Origin: Agrocybe praecox | Taxonomy: Eukaryota > Basidiomycota > Agaricomycetes > Agaricales > Agrocybaceae | DNA length: 64,000 bases | Reading direction: 5' to 3' | Assembly (NCBI GenBank): GCA_964017145.1 | Contig: OZ024847.1 | Location: forward strand, 1,736,001 to 1,800,000 | Part shown: positions 21,270-30,400 of the stretch, in pieces | How positions within the stretch are numbered: position 1 is the first letter of the stretch | How the letters are laid out: the number at the start of each line of letters is the position of its first letter | The notes under the pieces: generated by a model | Database searches by the model: none | Told to the model about the DNA's origin: nothing | What the model saw: the letters and a program-made list of their open reading frames with translations, nothing else | Program-made: the position numbers and the translations under genes

Positions 21270-22157
21270 TCACTTTACAGCCTCCCAATGGATCCAGGCC
21301 GGATTATTGACAAACTGTGCCACGGTATTGGTCGCGAAGGTGATGTCTGGACGTGTTCCCGTTGATGCGTACATCAGTGAGCCTACAGCTTCACGATATG
21401 GTATGTTTTTCATTCGTGCAATGTCGGCTAGGGTAGTGGGGCATTGCGAACGAGACAGGGGCTGATTGGGATCGATAGGGATTGACGAGGGCTTCAGGTC
21501 ATCGAAATTGAAACGTGTCAAGATCAAGTCGATGTAGGCTTGCTGAGAGAGGGATATGGTTTTGTTGAGGTGGTCACGCTTGATTTTTACACCAAGGAGC
21601 CAGGAACATTTGCCTTGGTCAGTAAGCTTGTACTTCTTGTTGATCTCAACCTTGAATTCCTTCATTAGGTTGTCTGAACTGCCCGTTAAAAGGCAATCGT
21701 CAACGTGCACGGCTATAATCACAATGTCCCCATCCACTACCTTCACAAATACTCCCGGGTCCGCTTCCAGGCAGAAAAATCCCAACGCCTCCAATGCCTC
21801 CTTCAAGGTGTTGTACCAGTTGCGAGCACCTTGCTTCAGCCCGTACAATGCTTTGTAAAGTCGAAAGATGAATCCGCGTGGTAGATTTCCGATGCCGAAC
21901 CCTTGAGGCTGCTCCATATAGATGACTTCGTCGTCTAAGGGCGAATTGAGGAAGGCGCTGTCGAAGTTGATAGCTTGGATTGACCATCCATTGTGGTTGG
22001 CTAAGGCAATCAGGTACCGGAACGTGGAGAGGCGTGCGACAGGTGCGAATGTTTTGTCGTAGTCGATGCTGTGGATCTGCGTGAATCCCTGCACGACGAG
22101 ACAAGCTTTGTACTTGTCGATTTTGCCTGCTGCATTTTTCTTAATATGCAAAACCAT
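21270..22157 (-). CDS. Copia reverse transcriptase
   Basis: This frame continues RT after the one-base loss: VLHIKKNAAGKIDKYKACLV, FAPVARLSTFRYLIAL, INFDSAFLNSPLDDEVIYM (motif A) and the catalytic VHVDDCLLTG (VDD). It goes on through the connection to SLMYASTGTRPDITFA and WIHWEAVK, then ends at TGA 21270-21272, where the family usually has Arg (VKRI…YLK). This is a further CGA-to-TGA candidate. Confidence 0.9.
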   Translation of the reverse strand: MVLHIKKNAAGKIDKYKACLVVQGFTQIHSIDYDKTFAPVARLSTFRYLIALANHNGWSIQAINFDSAFLNSPLDDEVIYMEQPQGFGIGNLPRGFIFRLYKALYGLKQGARNWYNTLKEALEALGFFCLEADPGVFVKVVDGDIVIIAVHVDDCLLTGSSDNLMKEFKVEINKKYKLTDQGKCSWLLGVKIKRDHLNKTISLSQQAYIDLILTRFNFDDLKPSSIPIDPNQPLSRSQCPTTLADIARMKNIPYREAVGSLMYASTGTRPDITFATNTVAQFVNNPAWIHWEAVK

Positions 22158-24574
22158 TTCGATCCAACAATGTTGACGCCTGCTGGCCGTTCAACAATCT
22201 TCCAAGTGCCATTATCTTCCAACGATTTCAATTCAGCCTTGATAGCTGCTTCCCATCTTGGCCAGTCCGACCTCTTCTTTGCCTCGTCATATGTCAGATT
22301 TAATCTTTCCGCCACGTCCATCACTGCCGCCATTGCAAATTCCATCCCATCAACTATTTCCCAAGCATCCGCTAGCAACCCATCTTCGCCAACTGTTTCA
22401 TGAACAGGTGCAAGCTGTATCCCACGTGGAAATGTGTCTGAAGCAGGTAAGTTACTTGCGCTTCCGACTCCTTCGCGGATTTGTCTGATATATGTACTTT
22501 CAGTACAAACTCTTGAGCTGCATTGTGGGCCTGATTCATCTTTGGCTTTGGCTTTGGCTTTGGCTTCGTTGTAGCTGGGCTTAGGGGAGACAGGGCGCTC
22601 GACATCCTCGTCGCGCTCATCCAATTTCTCACTATTATCCTCCCCTTCGAGTGGTACGTTCTCCACTATGACATCCACTTCGGGAACAAATGTGACACTT
22701 CTTTCAACAGTGACTGATCGCTTTTCTGCCCAATATATGCGGTGTCCGTGACTTTCTTCATCAAATCCAACCCAACGACCTTCCTTTGCTCTTCCGTCCA
22801 GCTTTGATCCACCTTTATCGTGAACCCAGACCTTGCATCCCCATGGGTGCGTGTGCAACATGTCGGGCTTGGTGCTGTGAAGAATTTCGTATGGAGTTTT
22901 ATCAGGGAGGGCTCGCGTCCACGTACAGTTCTTTATATAGACTGCGTGGTTCAGTGCTTCGCCCCAGATAAATTTTGGGAGACCACTCTCATGCAGCATA
23001 GCACGTACTTTCTCCATCAGAGTGCGGTTAAGGTGTTCAGCGAGGCCATTATACTCTGGTGTGTCATAAACAGTAAGTCTTCGTATGGTGCCTTGCTTCT
23101 TGAGGTGATCTGAGAATTCCACGCTCATGTATTCTCCTCTTCGGTCTGTGTGTAGCTTTTTAATGACCACGTTGTGCTGCGTTTTGAGGTAGGCTTCAAG
23201 CTCCAGATAATTTTCGAAGACATGATCTTTCTTGCGTAGGAGATAGATGATAGTGTAACGGCTGTGGTCGTCTGTGAAGGACACGAAATACTCCTTTCCG
23301 TTAATGGTGAAAACCGAAGCTAGTCCCCACAAATCCGAATGGATCTCGTCCCCCACTGCCTCCGCTCGTCCACCCTCTTGTTCTCGCCTTATAGGTTTCC
23401 TATGACCTTTTCCCCACTCGCATGATTCGCAAAAGGATGGCACACTGGCCTTGTCAAGCTCCACACCCGTGATCATTCCCTTCTCAACCAGCTTCCTTGC
23501 TGTGTTGTGTGCCACGTGCCCCAGACGATGATGTAACTCATTGATTGTCAAATACTCTTTTACTCGGCTCGAGAACCCTGCCGTCTCCGGACGTGCAGCA
23601 TATACACGGTAAAGACCTTTTTCCACCTCAATTTTGCCTATATTAACTTTCTTTTTGTTATAGATTTTGCATGAAGTCCCAACAAAGAAGACTGCTGATC
23701 CTGAGGAGACGATTCTGCTGATGGAAACGAGGGTGATACCCATTGAGGGTGCATAGAGGACGTCACAAAGAAGTACTTTGGTCTTCTCCGTCCCATTAGG
23801 TAGCTCAACCCACATGTCTCCCTTGCCAGTAGCACTAAAAGAACGTCTGTCTGCAGCCGTTATAGCTTTGGGTGGGATGTTGACGAAGTTAATGAAGTGA
23901 TGGCGGTAGCCCGACATGTGTCGTGATGCTCCTGAATCATAGAGCTCGATGTCAACAAGAGAACCTTGGGTTTGGTCTTGGAGGGTGGCTGCTGCGAAGG
24001 ATGTGGTGAAGGCATGGGCAGAGTCAGAGATGTTCTCCGTGGACATAGGTATGTCGTGCTCTCTTTCGCTGTAGAACTCCCCTTCAATTGTGCCGCCTTC
24101 AGACCCTTTGTCTTTGGGCTCCTCATTCTCGGAATCTGACTCATCCGAGATGTCGACAAGACCTGGCATGCTGTCCTCGCTGTCCCAGGCATCATCCCAC
24201 ACACTCTCATCATTTGTATCGCTATCGTTGTTGTTCAGTTTCTCAAAAATGCTGGATTCTCCAGTTTCGGATGTCACGGTACTGGGGGTTTCGGGTCTGA
24301 ACATGGGTACAAAACTGTCCATGGGCAGTGTGGTGAGCTCTTCACCATCCGAGACTAGCTCTGCCATCCATGCTTTGTCGTCGTCATCTACGCGAGCACT
24401 GGCTGCTGCCTCAACCTTCTTCTTGCCCTTGTTGTCCTTCCCTTCCTTGTCCTTTCCATCCTTCTCTTTGTCCTTGGGATCCTGTCCTGCCTTTGGGCCA
24501 CCCTCAGCCCAACACTCGCTTCTATAGTGGCCCTTCTTTTTGCAATTGAAGCATTCCACATTTCTTTTCGAGCC
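22010..24574 (-). CDS. Copia zinc knuckle, protease, integrase and start of reverse transcriptase
   Basis: In register with Gag. CFNCKKKGHYRSEC is a CCHC nucleocapsid knuckle. YDSGASRHM is the aspartic protease active site. The integrase has the HHCC zinc region (HHRLGH…CESC) and the DD35E core with HSDLWG, FTDDHSRYT, LHTDRRGEY and PEYNGLAEHLNRTLMEK. After a Ser/Glu-rich linker come the first RT residues (WPRWEAAIKAELKSLEDNGTW…IVGSKW), where one base is lost near 22157 and the frame runs on out of register for about 45 residues. Confidence 0.9.
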   Translation of the reverse strand, partial: GSKRNVECFNCKKKGHYRSECWAEGGPKAGQDPKDKEKDGKDKEGKDNKGKKKVEAAASARVDDDDKAWMAELVSDGEELTTLPMDSFVPMFRPETPSTVTSETGESSIFEKLNNNDSDTNDESVWDDAWDSEDSMPGLVDISDESDSENEEPKDKGSEGGTIEGEFYSEREHDIPMSTENISDSAHAFTTSFAAATLQDQTQGSLVDIELYDSGASRHMSGYRHHFINFVNIPPKAITAADRRSFSATGKGDMWVELPNGTEKTKVLLCDVLYAPSMGITLVSISRIVSSGSAVFFVGTSCKIYNKKKVNIGKIEVEKGLYRVYAARPETAGFSSRVKEYLTINELHHRLGHVAHNTARKLVEKGMITGVELDKASVPSFCESCEWGKGHRKPIRREQEGGRAEAVGDEIHSDLWGLASVFTINGKEYFVSFTDDHSRYTIIYLLRKKDHVFENYLELEAYLKTQHNVVIKKLHTDRRGEYMSVEFSDHLKKQGTIRRLTVYDTPEYNGLAEHLNRTLMEKVRAMLHESGLPKFIWGEALNHAVYIKNCTWTRALPDKTPYEILHSTKPDMLHTHPWGCKVWVHDKGGSKLDGRAKEGRWVGFDEESHGHRIYWAEKRSVTVERSVTFVPEVDVIVENVPLEGEDNSEKLDERDEDVERPVSPKPSYNEAKAKAKAKDESGPQCSSRVCTESTYIRQIREGVGSASNLPASDTFPRGIQLAPVHETVGEDGLLADAWEIVDGMEFAMAAVMDVAERLNLTYDEAKKRSDWPRWEAAIKAELKSLEDNGTWKIVERPAGVNIVGSKWFCILRKMQQAKSTSTKLVSSCRDSRRSTASTTTKHSHLSHASPRSGT

Positions 24575-25387
24575 TCACTTGCCACCTTTACCACCATTGT
24601 TGCCACAGCCGTAGTTGTCGTTGGCATAAAAGGCCACATTTTCCTCTTTCTTTCCCCCTCTCGAGTTCAAAATACGGCGCTCATACTCCTCCGTAAGCAT
24701 CTGCATGAGTTCGTCAGGTGAGAGAGTAGCACCCATCACACTAGATGTGGCATTGATGGCAGATAGATAGGGATTGTAGGATTGGGGTAGTGAGCCCATA
24801 ATGATGGTGTAGAATTCGTCATCAGAAGGTGGTTGTCCCATGGCTGCGAGGTCTTCTCGCATAGTCCTAAGTTTCATGAAATGGGCTCGGACGTCGCCTC
24901 TTTCGGGGCACCACTCCATCTGGAGTCTCCGTCGAAGATCAACAGAAACCATCCTGGATTTGTTCTTGAACTCTCGTGCTAGGGCTCGCCAGATGTCATG
25001 TGCTGTTGGCTGACTGCGAATCTTCATAAAAAGTGAGTCCGAAATTGTTGCCGCAATTTGTTGTTTAACAATTGCTTCTCCTTGGTTCCATATTTTTAGC
25101 TCTTTCCTCCATTTGGTATCCAGTGCAACTTCATCTTCATCAAGTGCACGAAGCTGTCCTTGCTGAACAATTCTGTTGCTGATGGGATCCGCAGGAGCTC
25201 TTTCCGTCCCATCAACATGATAGGCGAAACCACGAGCATCGATAGACCAGAGAAAACGATCTTTGTAGATGACCCAGTTCTTCCCAGCTTCATCTAGCTT
25301 GGGAATCTTCATGAAGTCGTCACCCAGTTTAATAGAGGTAGTCATTACTGGCAAGGTAGTAGGACACGTAGCACGAGTAGGAAGCAC
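24575..25387 (-). CDS. Copia Gag (capsid) part
   Basis: This frame encodes the structural Gag. The likely start is MTTSIKLGDDFMKIPKL (25343) because copia Gags begin near the LGxxNYxxWK-type motif; an upstream ATG at 25387 is in frame. The region around FLWSIDARGFAYHVDG, then DIWRALAREFKNKSRM and LRTMREDLAAMG, is the typical UBN2/retrotran_gag helical domain. It ends at a TGA (24575-24577) a few codons before the zinc knuckle, which is coded by the following frame in the same register. Whether the TGA is read through or is a mutation cannot be decided here; a CGA-to-TGA change is the simpler reading. Confidence 0.85.
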   Translation of the reverse strand: MLPTRATCPTTLPVMTTSIKLGDDFMKIPKLDEAGKNWVIYKDRFLWSIDARGFAYHVDGTERAPADPISNRIVQQGQLRALDEDEVALDTKWRKELKIWNQGEAIVKQQIAATISDSLFMKIRSQPTAHDIWRALAREFKNKSRMVSVDLRRRLQMEWCPERGDVRAHFMKLRTMREDLAAMGQPPSDDEFYTIIMGSLPQSYNPYLSAINATSSVMGATLSPDELMQMLTEEYERRILNSRGGKKEENVAFYANDNYGCGNNGGKGGK

Positions 25388-25425
25388 TGCAGGTTATGAA
25401 TGTTGATGTTGACTTAGCAACGGGT

Positions 25426-25441
25426 CTCAGGGCCCATAACC
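25426..25441 (-). promoter_or_regulatory. Primer-binding site matching the initiator tRNA-Met anticodon arm
   Basis: Immediately inside the 5' LTR the minus strand reads GGTTATGGGCCCTGAG. This is almost the complement of the anticodon stem-loop of eukaryotic initiator tRNA-Met (GGGCTCATAACC) and close to the Drosophila copia primer site, which uses a half-tRNA cut in the anticodon loop. It suggests first-strand synthesis primed by a half initiator tRNA. Confidence 0.75.
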
Positions 25442-25751
25442 TATTGAAAGTAAGCTCAGTACGTGTAAACGGACTGTATATTTTGTAGTGGTAAATACCT
25501 ATTGAAAGTAAGCTACAAATATATGTAAGTAATGTTTTTATAATAAGGTAAATATTGTTGCTCACCTCAGTACATGTAAACGGACTGAGGGGAGCATTCT
25601 ATCAAGTATGAAATTATATATGAGAATGGTTCGGAATTGCCAAGAAAATATAAACAAATTAAAACATATGTGAAACATACTGAAAACATAAGTCCGGGCT
25701 CGAAGCAACCATAGCCGCTGTAATGTATACGGATGGTTTGTTATTCCAACA
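25442..25751 (-). repeat. 5' LTR of the Copia element
   Basis: On the minus strand it starts TGTTGGAATAAC and ends CTTTCAATA, so the terminal inverted repeat is imperfect (TGTTG against TATTG) and the usual final CA is followed by ATA. It contains two copies of CAGTACGTGTAAACGGACTG-like sequence (one with A for G), the second inside a CCTCAGT…ACTGAGG stem-loop. Confidence 0.95.
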
Positions 25752-25756
25752 TGATC

Positions 25757-26188
25757 ACCTCCTACCCGTTTACCCTATCTTTCCAACATCATAAACAAAG
25801 CACTACACGCGACAAAATATTTATGCCTGGATATATCTCATGAGCTGGCGTCAGAACCCATAAAACCATCGCAGCTCACCAATAATAACCATCCACTGAG
25901 CGCTTCTTGATCCAACGAGCCCTGATTAGTTGAATCTTGATTATCCAAGCCAGGGGTAATCATCATGTATGTGAGTGAAAAAGAGCGTTAGAATGTTTCC
26001 AGAAGTATTATGGAAGAACTTAATGTGATGGTGAAGAATGACGACGGTCAAACAGTGGTGGTGGAAAGATGGAAAGCCAGGTTAGCACAAAAATTGTTCA
26101 ATTGATGCTGATCAAAACATCATGTGGTCGGAGTTTGAAATGACTTGTACGAAATTTTGTCTTTTATTACCTCTTTGTGGGTGACCTT
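25757..26188. other. Intergenic DNA between the Copia element and a MITE
   Basis: No gene seen. Contains the 22 bp string at 26125-26146 shared with 8728-8749. Confidence 0.4.
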
Positions 26189-26190
26189 TA

Positions 26191-26691
26191 CAGCTGTTTG
26201 CAAAAAGGTTGACACTCGCGTCACACGGGGAAATAAATGAAGTGCCCATTATGGACCCACCCTAGATTAGGGTTTCCCGTATTTCCACCTGCACACAGGT
26301 CGCCGGGCAACTTTTCCTCTGTAGTAATGTCATCATGCTCCAAGAAATACCATTGAACCTTCATTGTATAATGCCAATGTAACCTGGAAGTAGTTTTCTC
26401 CCAGTAGCATTACTAAATAAGCCTATTTTACCTTAGACCACTTAAAATCCCTGTAAAACACTCCAAAAGTACACACTCTTGTCATTTTAACCCAATTCTT
26501 TCTTATTTCTTAAAGGCTAGCAGCTGTTGGTGATATATAGTATAAACTGACAGACTAAAGCTGATAAAATGAGAAAGAATATCACAGAACAGGACAGAGA
26601 TGACTGAAACCGGGGGGAACCCTAATCTAGGGGCGAGTACTTTATTTGTTTCCCAGCGTGATGCGGGTGTCAACCTTTTTGCAAACAGCTG
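26191..26691. mobile_element. Tc1/mariner-type MITE, 501 bp
   Basis: The element begins CAGCTGTTTGCAAAAAGG and ends with its exact complement, with TA on each side (26189-26190 and 26692-26693). The inverted repeats extend for about 95 bp: both arms carry the GTTGACAC and CTAGATTAGGGTT blocks, with diverged sequence between. The TA target duplication and the absence of a transposase identify a non-autonomous Tc1/mariner-superfamily element. The middle is AT-rich and non-coding. Confidence 0.85.
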
Positions 26692-26693
26692 TA

Positions 26694-27435
26694 ATGACAT
26701 TAGGGTGAACGGACAACTGCCAAATTTCGCTATGGAGTAGTTTTAGTATCGTAGTATCTGTGAGGCTAGTAAAATTCGCAGTAAAGAATTTCAATTTCAA
26801 TGGATGAGTTGGCGGACTTGGGCCGCTTGGCCAAAGATTCTTGATCTGGCTACATCCCCAAGTATCCCCAACTCCGCCAACTCCACCAAGTACCGCCTAG
26901 CAATGTGTTATCTTGCTGATGTATATTGTAGCTATTTCTCGTAGTCAATTCCCTACGAGATCAACTCAGTGTGATAATCAGTTTGATCTTATCAATTCTT
27001 ACTAAATTCTATTCTTGGATCGAATCATTAGTAATTACACCTTGTAGCAACCTTGTAGCTCCACAAACAAAAACAAAAACAAGTGTAGTATTTGTTCTTA
27101 ATAGTTTAACTGCTATTATGAGTCCATTGGATTATTTGGACCTATATAAGGTTATCTTATTTTTGCCACCTGAGATCCTTGGGCTCTGCTTGCACCTCTT
27201 GGACATGATGACCTTGCTATTACACTACTGGCTTGTGTGGTCAGGGGATTTCCTCTCTTTTCGAAGTCTTTCTGTTTGCTGGATACTTGCTTTCTCATCT
27301 ATCAGATGTAGATTTCGAATTTAACAAATAAATTTGACTTTGAATACTTGCTTGTTTGTTTTAGACTTGTTGTTACTCATGTATGTATTAAAAGAATCCA
27401 ATACTTTATTATAATTAGTCCATCCTAACCAAGTA
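26694..27435. other. Intergenic DNA with a short foldback
   Basis: Between about 26800 and 26895, GAGTTGGCGGACTTGGG on the left can pair with CCCAACTCCGCCAACTCC on the right, giving a foldback of about 90 bp. The rest is AT-rich without a recognised gene. It marks the border between the transposon-rich left half and the gene-dense right half. Confidence 0.45.
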
Positions 27436-30400
27436 CTAGTTATCAAAATCCTCATCTTCTTCATCATTATCTTCGTTGTATTCACCCTCGCGATTCTTCT
27501 CAAGCTGGTACTGATACCCCACAAAATTCATGACGCTGCGCAAAAAAAAAAAACATGAGAAACTGGAAATAGGTTGAAAAGATGATTTACTAGATTGTTC
27601 CGTCCGCACACCCAACAACCACCTCTTCATGGCTCAGCTGCATTGACATGGGGTTCTTCTCAGGCGTTGCGAGGCCCGAGAATTTAGGTGGAAGCTGCCC
27701 AAGTAATCCTTTCACTCCAGCAAGTGATCCAAGGCTTACTTCCGATAACGCGCCCCAAGCACCCGTCAATGGCTCCACGTTGTTGTCGATGTCAACAGAC
27801 GGTGTAGGCGGCGCTGACGGTCCTGCCATCTGTGCGACATAATTAAGATCGTCGTCTTCTTCGACCACCTTCCCCTGGATGTGCGGTTGTTCTTTGTCCT
27901 GATGAGTCGACATGAAGATCTGTGTGTATGCCAAAGATGGGGTGAGTAAAAGAGTCATCCGGAAAGAAAAGAGTAAAACATACCCTTCTATCAGCACCAG
28001 CTCTCGAGCTAAACCTTGTAGCAGTAACCACTCTCCTCTTCCTTGGGTCAACAGCACCAACAGCCATGTCTGGCGTCTCTACAATCGCCACGAGTTTGGG
28101 GGGTGCGGTCAATATTGCAGCACGTCCGTATCGAATGGGAAAACCTTGGGAAGGTGTTCCATTCCTCGGAGAGGGACTCAAAGGTGTCATAGGTGTCCTA
28201 GGCCCACCACTGATACTCAAACGCGATGATTTGTTCAAGTTAGACGAAGACGCGACGCTGCTTGGCTGCAATGAGATGCGGCGCTGTGGTGTGGATGACA
28301 TACCCGAGGATGTGGTAATGGAACGACTGAGCACGGATCCTGGGCGTCCTTTGAATGCAATTTGGCTGCTGTTCAGAGCAACCGGTGAAGTTGCTGTAAT
28401 CGACCCTGCGGCAATGGGAGTGTCTTCGCCCTCGTTCCATTGGAGATGGAGAATGACGGATTTCGTGGCGCACTGAAAGCTAAAAATGAGAAAAAATCAT
28501 CGCAAGTAATAATAAAAATCAAGGAGGCATACAGTCATTTGCGTGCCTTTCGCGGCAAACCATCTATCAATTACATCAGCACCATTTTCCTGTAACGCGA
28601 TTCTTATGAAATAACACTTACTGTAACATATTATTTGGTGCAGTTCCAACATTAAACAACTTGGAATTCAATACGGGATCTCCACCACCAAGCTCTGACA
28701 ACTTGAATTGCGAAATCATCTCTCGACGCTCTGAGAAATCATCACAATAAATACGAAATTGCACATTCACAGGATATTGACCTACTGATAGAGAAAACTC
28801 TGACGATGCCATCGATAGTGACACCGACCACCCTCTCACCTTCATTGTTATTTCCGCCTTCGCTAGCATCGCCAGCGATAAGCTGCACACCGATATTGAT
28901 CGTTGTCTGCTGTCCGAATCGGACGATCTTAGTTCCTGCTCGCCAGTCCCAGCATACAAGCGCTTTATCGGCTCCTGCCGAGACGAGGTTCTTCGACGAG
29001 AGCGCAACGGCGCGAATACCGTTCAAGTGGCCAGCAAGTTGTTGGAGGGGTGTGAACGTCACTGACGAGAAGAGATGAACGCGTCTACACATCATGGTAA
29101 GCAATTATTTCTGTTAACTCTGAATATCGCAGAATATCCATTTACCCAACATCGTGGAAGCCCACGACGAAGACCTCTAACCAAACGTCAAGAAAACCAA
29201 AGCAAGTTAGAATACATGCACACAATCAGACAAAAGTACAACGCACCCTCTTCGGCCAAAAAATCCACACAACTAACAGGCTTCTTCACCTGCAGACACT
29301 TCTTCATCTCACCCGTCTCAATATCCCAAAACCGAATCGTCTCATCATAACTTCCGCTGATCAACCTCTTGCCACGCAACAGCAAAGTGGTACAGAAGTT
29401 TGTATGTCCGTTCAAGAACTTGATAGTCTGGGGAAGGGCGTTGCGGAAGTTGGATTCGCGATGGTGCAAGGATTTATAAAGAGGCTCCCTTTAGTATGAG
29501 AAATATGTGTCAATTGAGCGAAGGGAGGGAACGCCAAAGTAAGTCTACGTACCATCCTTCAATTTTAGAAGGCGGCTGGACGGGGGATGGGTCATGTTCC
29601 GTTATTCTGAAACAGTGATACTGCCATAAAGCTGGATGGTGGACAATTGCTTGCCATTTCTTGGAGACCTGCATGAAAAAATTCTTTACAAAGAAATAAA
29701 AACGACAAATGCATCTGTTCAATTGCTTACCGGCTCTATAGCGAGTAGTTCTTTAACGGAAAGGTGCTTAAGAATACGGAAGGCCAGATCTGGCGCAAGT
29801 GTACCAAGGACATCGAACGTCGATTTCGCGTATTTTTCTAGAAGCAAAATCTGCAGGCGAATATCCCCAGGAAGACAAGCTGGAAAGCAGCAAAGTCAGC
29901 CGGATTCAATTGTATTAGCAGTAAAGACGAAAGAATAAGCGCACAATCTAGAATGATAGCAATTCTATTCGAGGGGACGAAGGATATATATAAGCATGAG
30001 ATCAAGTTCAGTGAAAAGTTGGACTTACAGTCTCATCCTCTCTTCTCTTCCCAGCCCCCTAAGCGCCTTTCTCACCTCTTTCTCGCTGAACTGGCCACTT
30101 CCATCGCCCCTCAAAGACCTCGCCAAATCAGCATCGTCTTCGTATTCCTCATCATCACGATAACCACTCCAATATCCCTTCCTCTTCTTTCCTCCACAGA
30201 TACACAGACCAACGTCATCTAAATTAAGCAGCTGATGGGTATGGGTCGTGACGTTTGTGGCAGGTGCAGACTCGCGCAAGACGCGAACCTGAGCTTGTAG
30301 CGCATGCAGCTGTGCCGCGGTGGAAGCTTGTGCACGTTCCAACAGTCGTTTATAATGAAGAATCTTTCGGGTATGCATCTGTAGGATATTTTGAAGTGCT

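Larger units (their letters stand above)
20413..25751 (-). mobile_element. Ty1/copia retrotransposon, 5339 bp, nearly complete
   Basis: Two 310 bp LTRs (20413-20722 and 25442-25751) differ at four positions, all transitions, with no indels. The element is flanked by the perfect 5 bp repeat TGATC (20408-20412, 25752-25756). On the minus strand the order is LTR, primer-binding site, gag, protease, integrase, reverse transcriptase, RNase H, polypurine tract, LTR, which is the copia order (integrase before RT). Three lesions interrupt the single gag-pol frame: TGA at 24575-24577, a one-base loss near 22157 and TGA at 21270-21272. High LTR identity implies a recent insertion. Confidence 0.95.

Noticed and set aside
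22010..22160. Programmed frameshift in Copia reverse transcriptase
   Set aside because: The break lies inside the RT core and matches loss of one base in a TGGGTTTTG-like string; a regulated shift there would be pointless, so it is read as a mutation.
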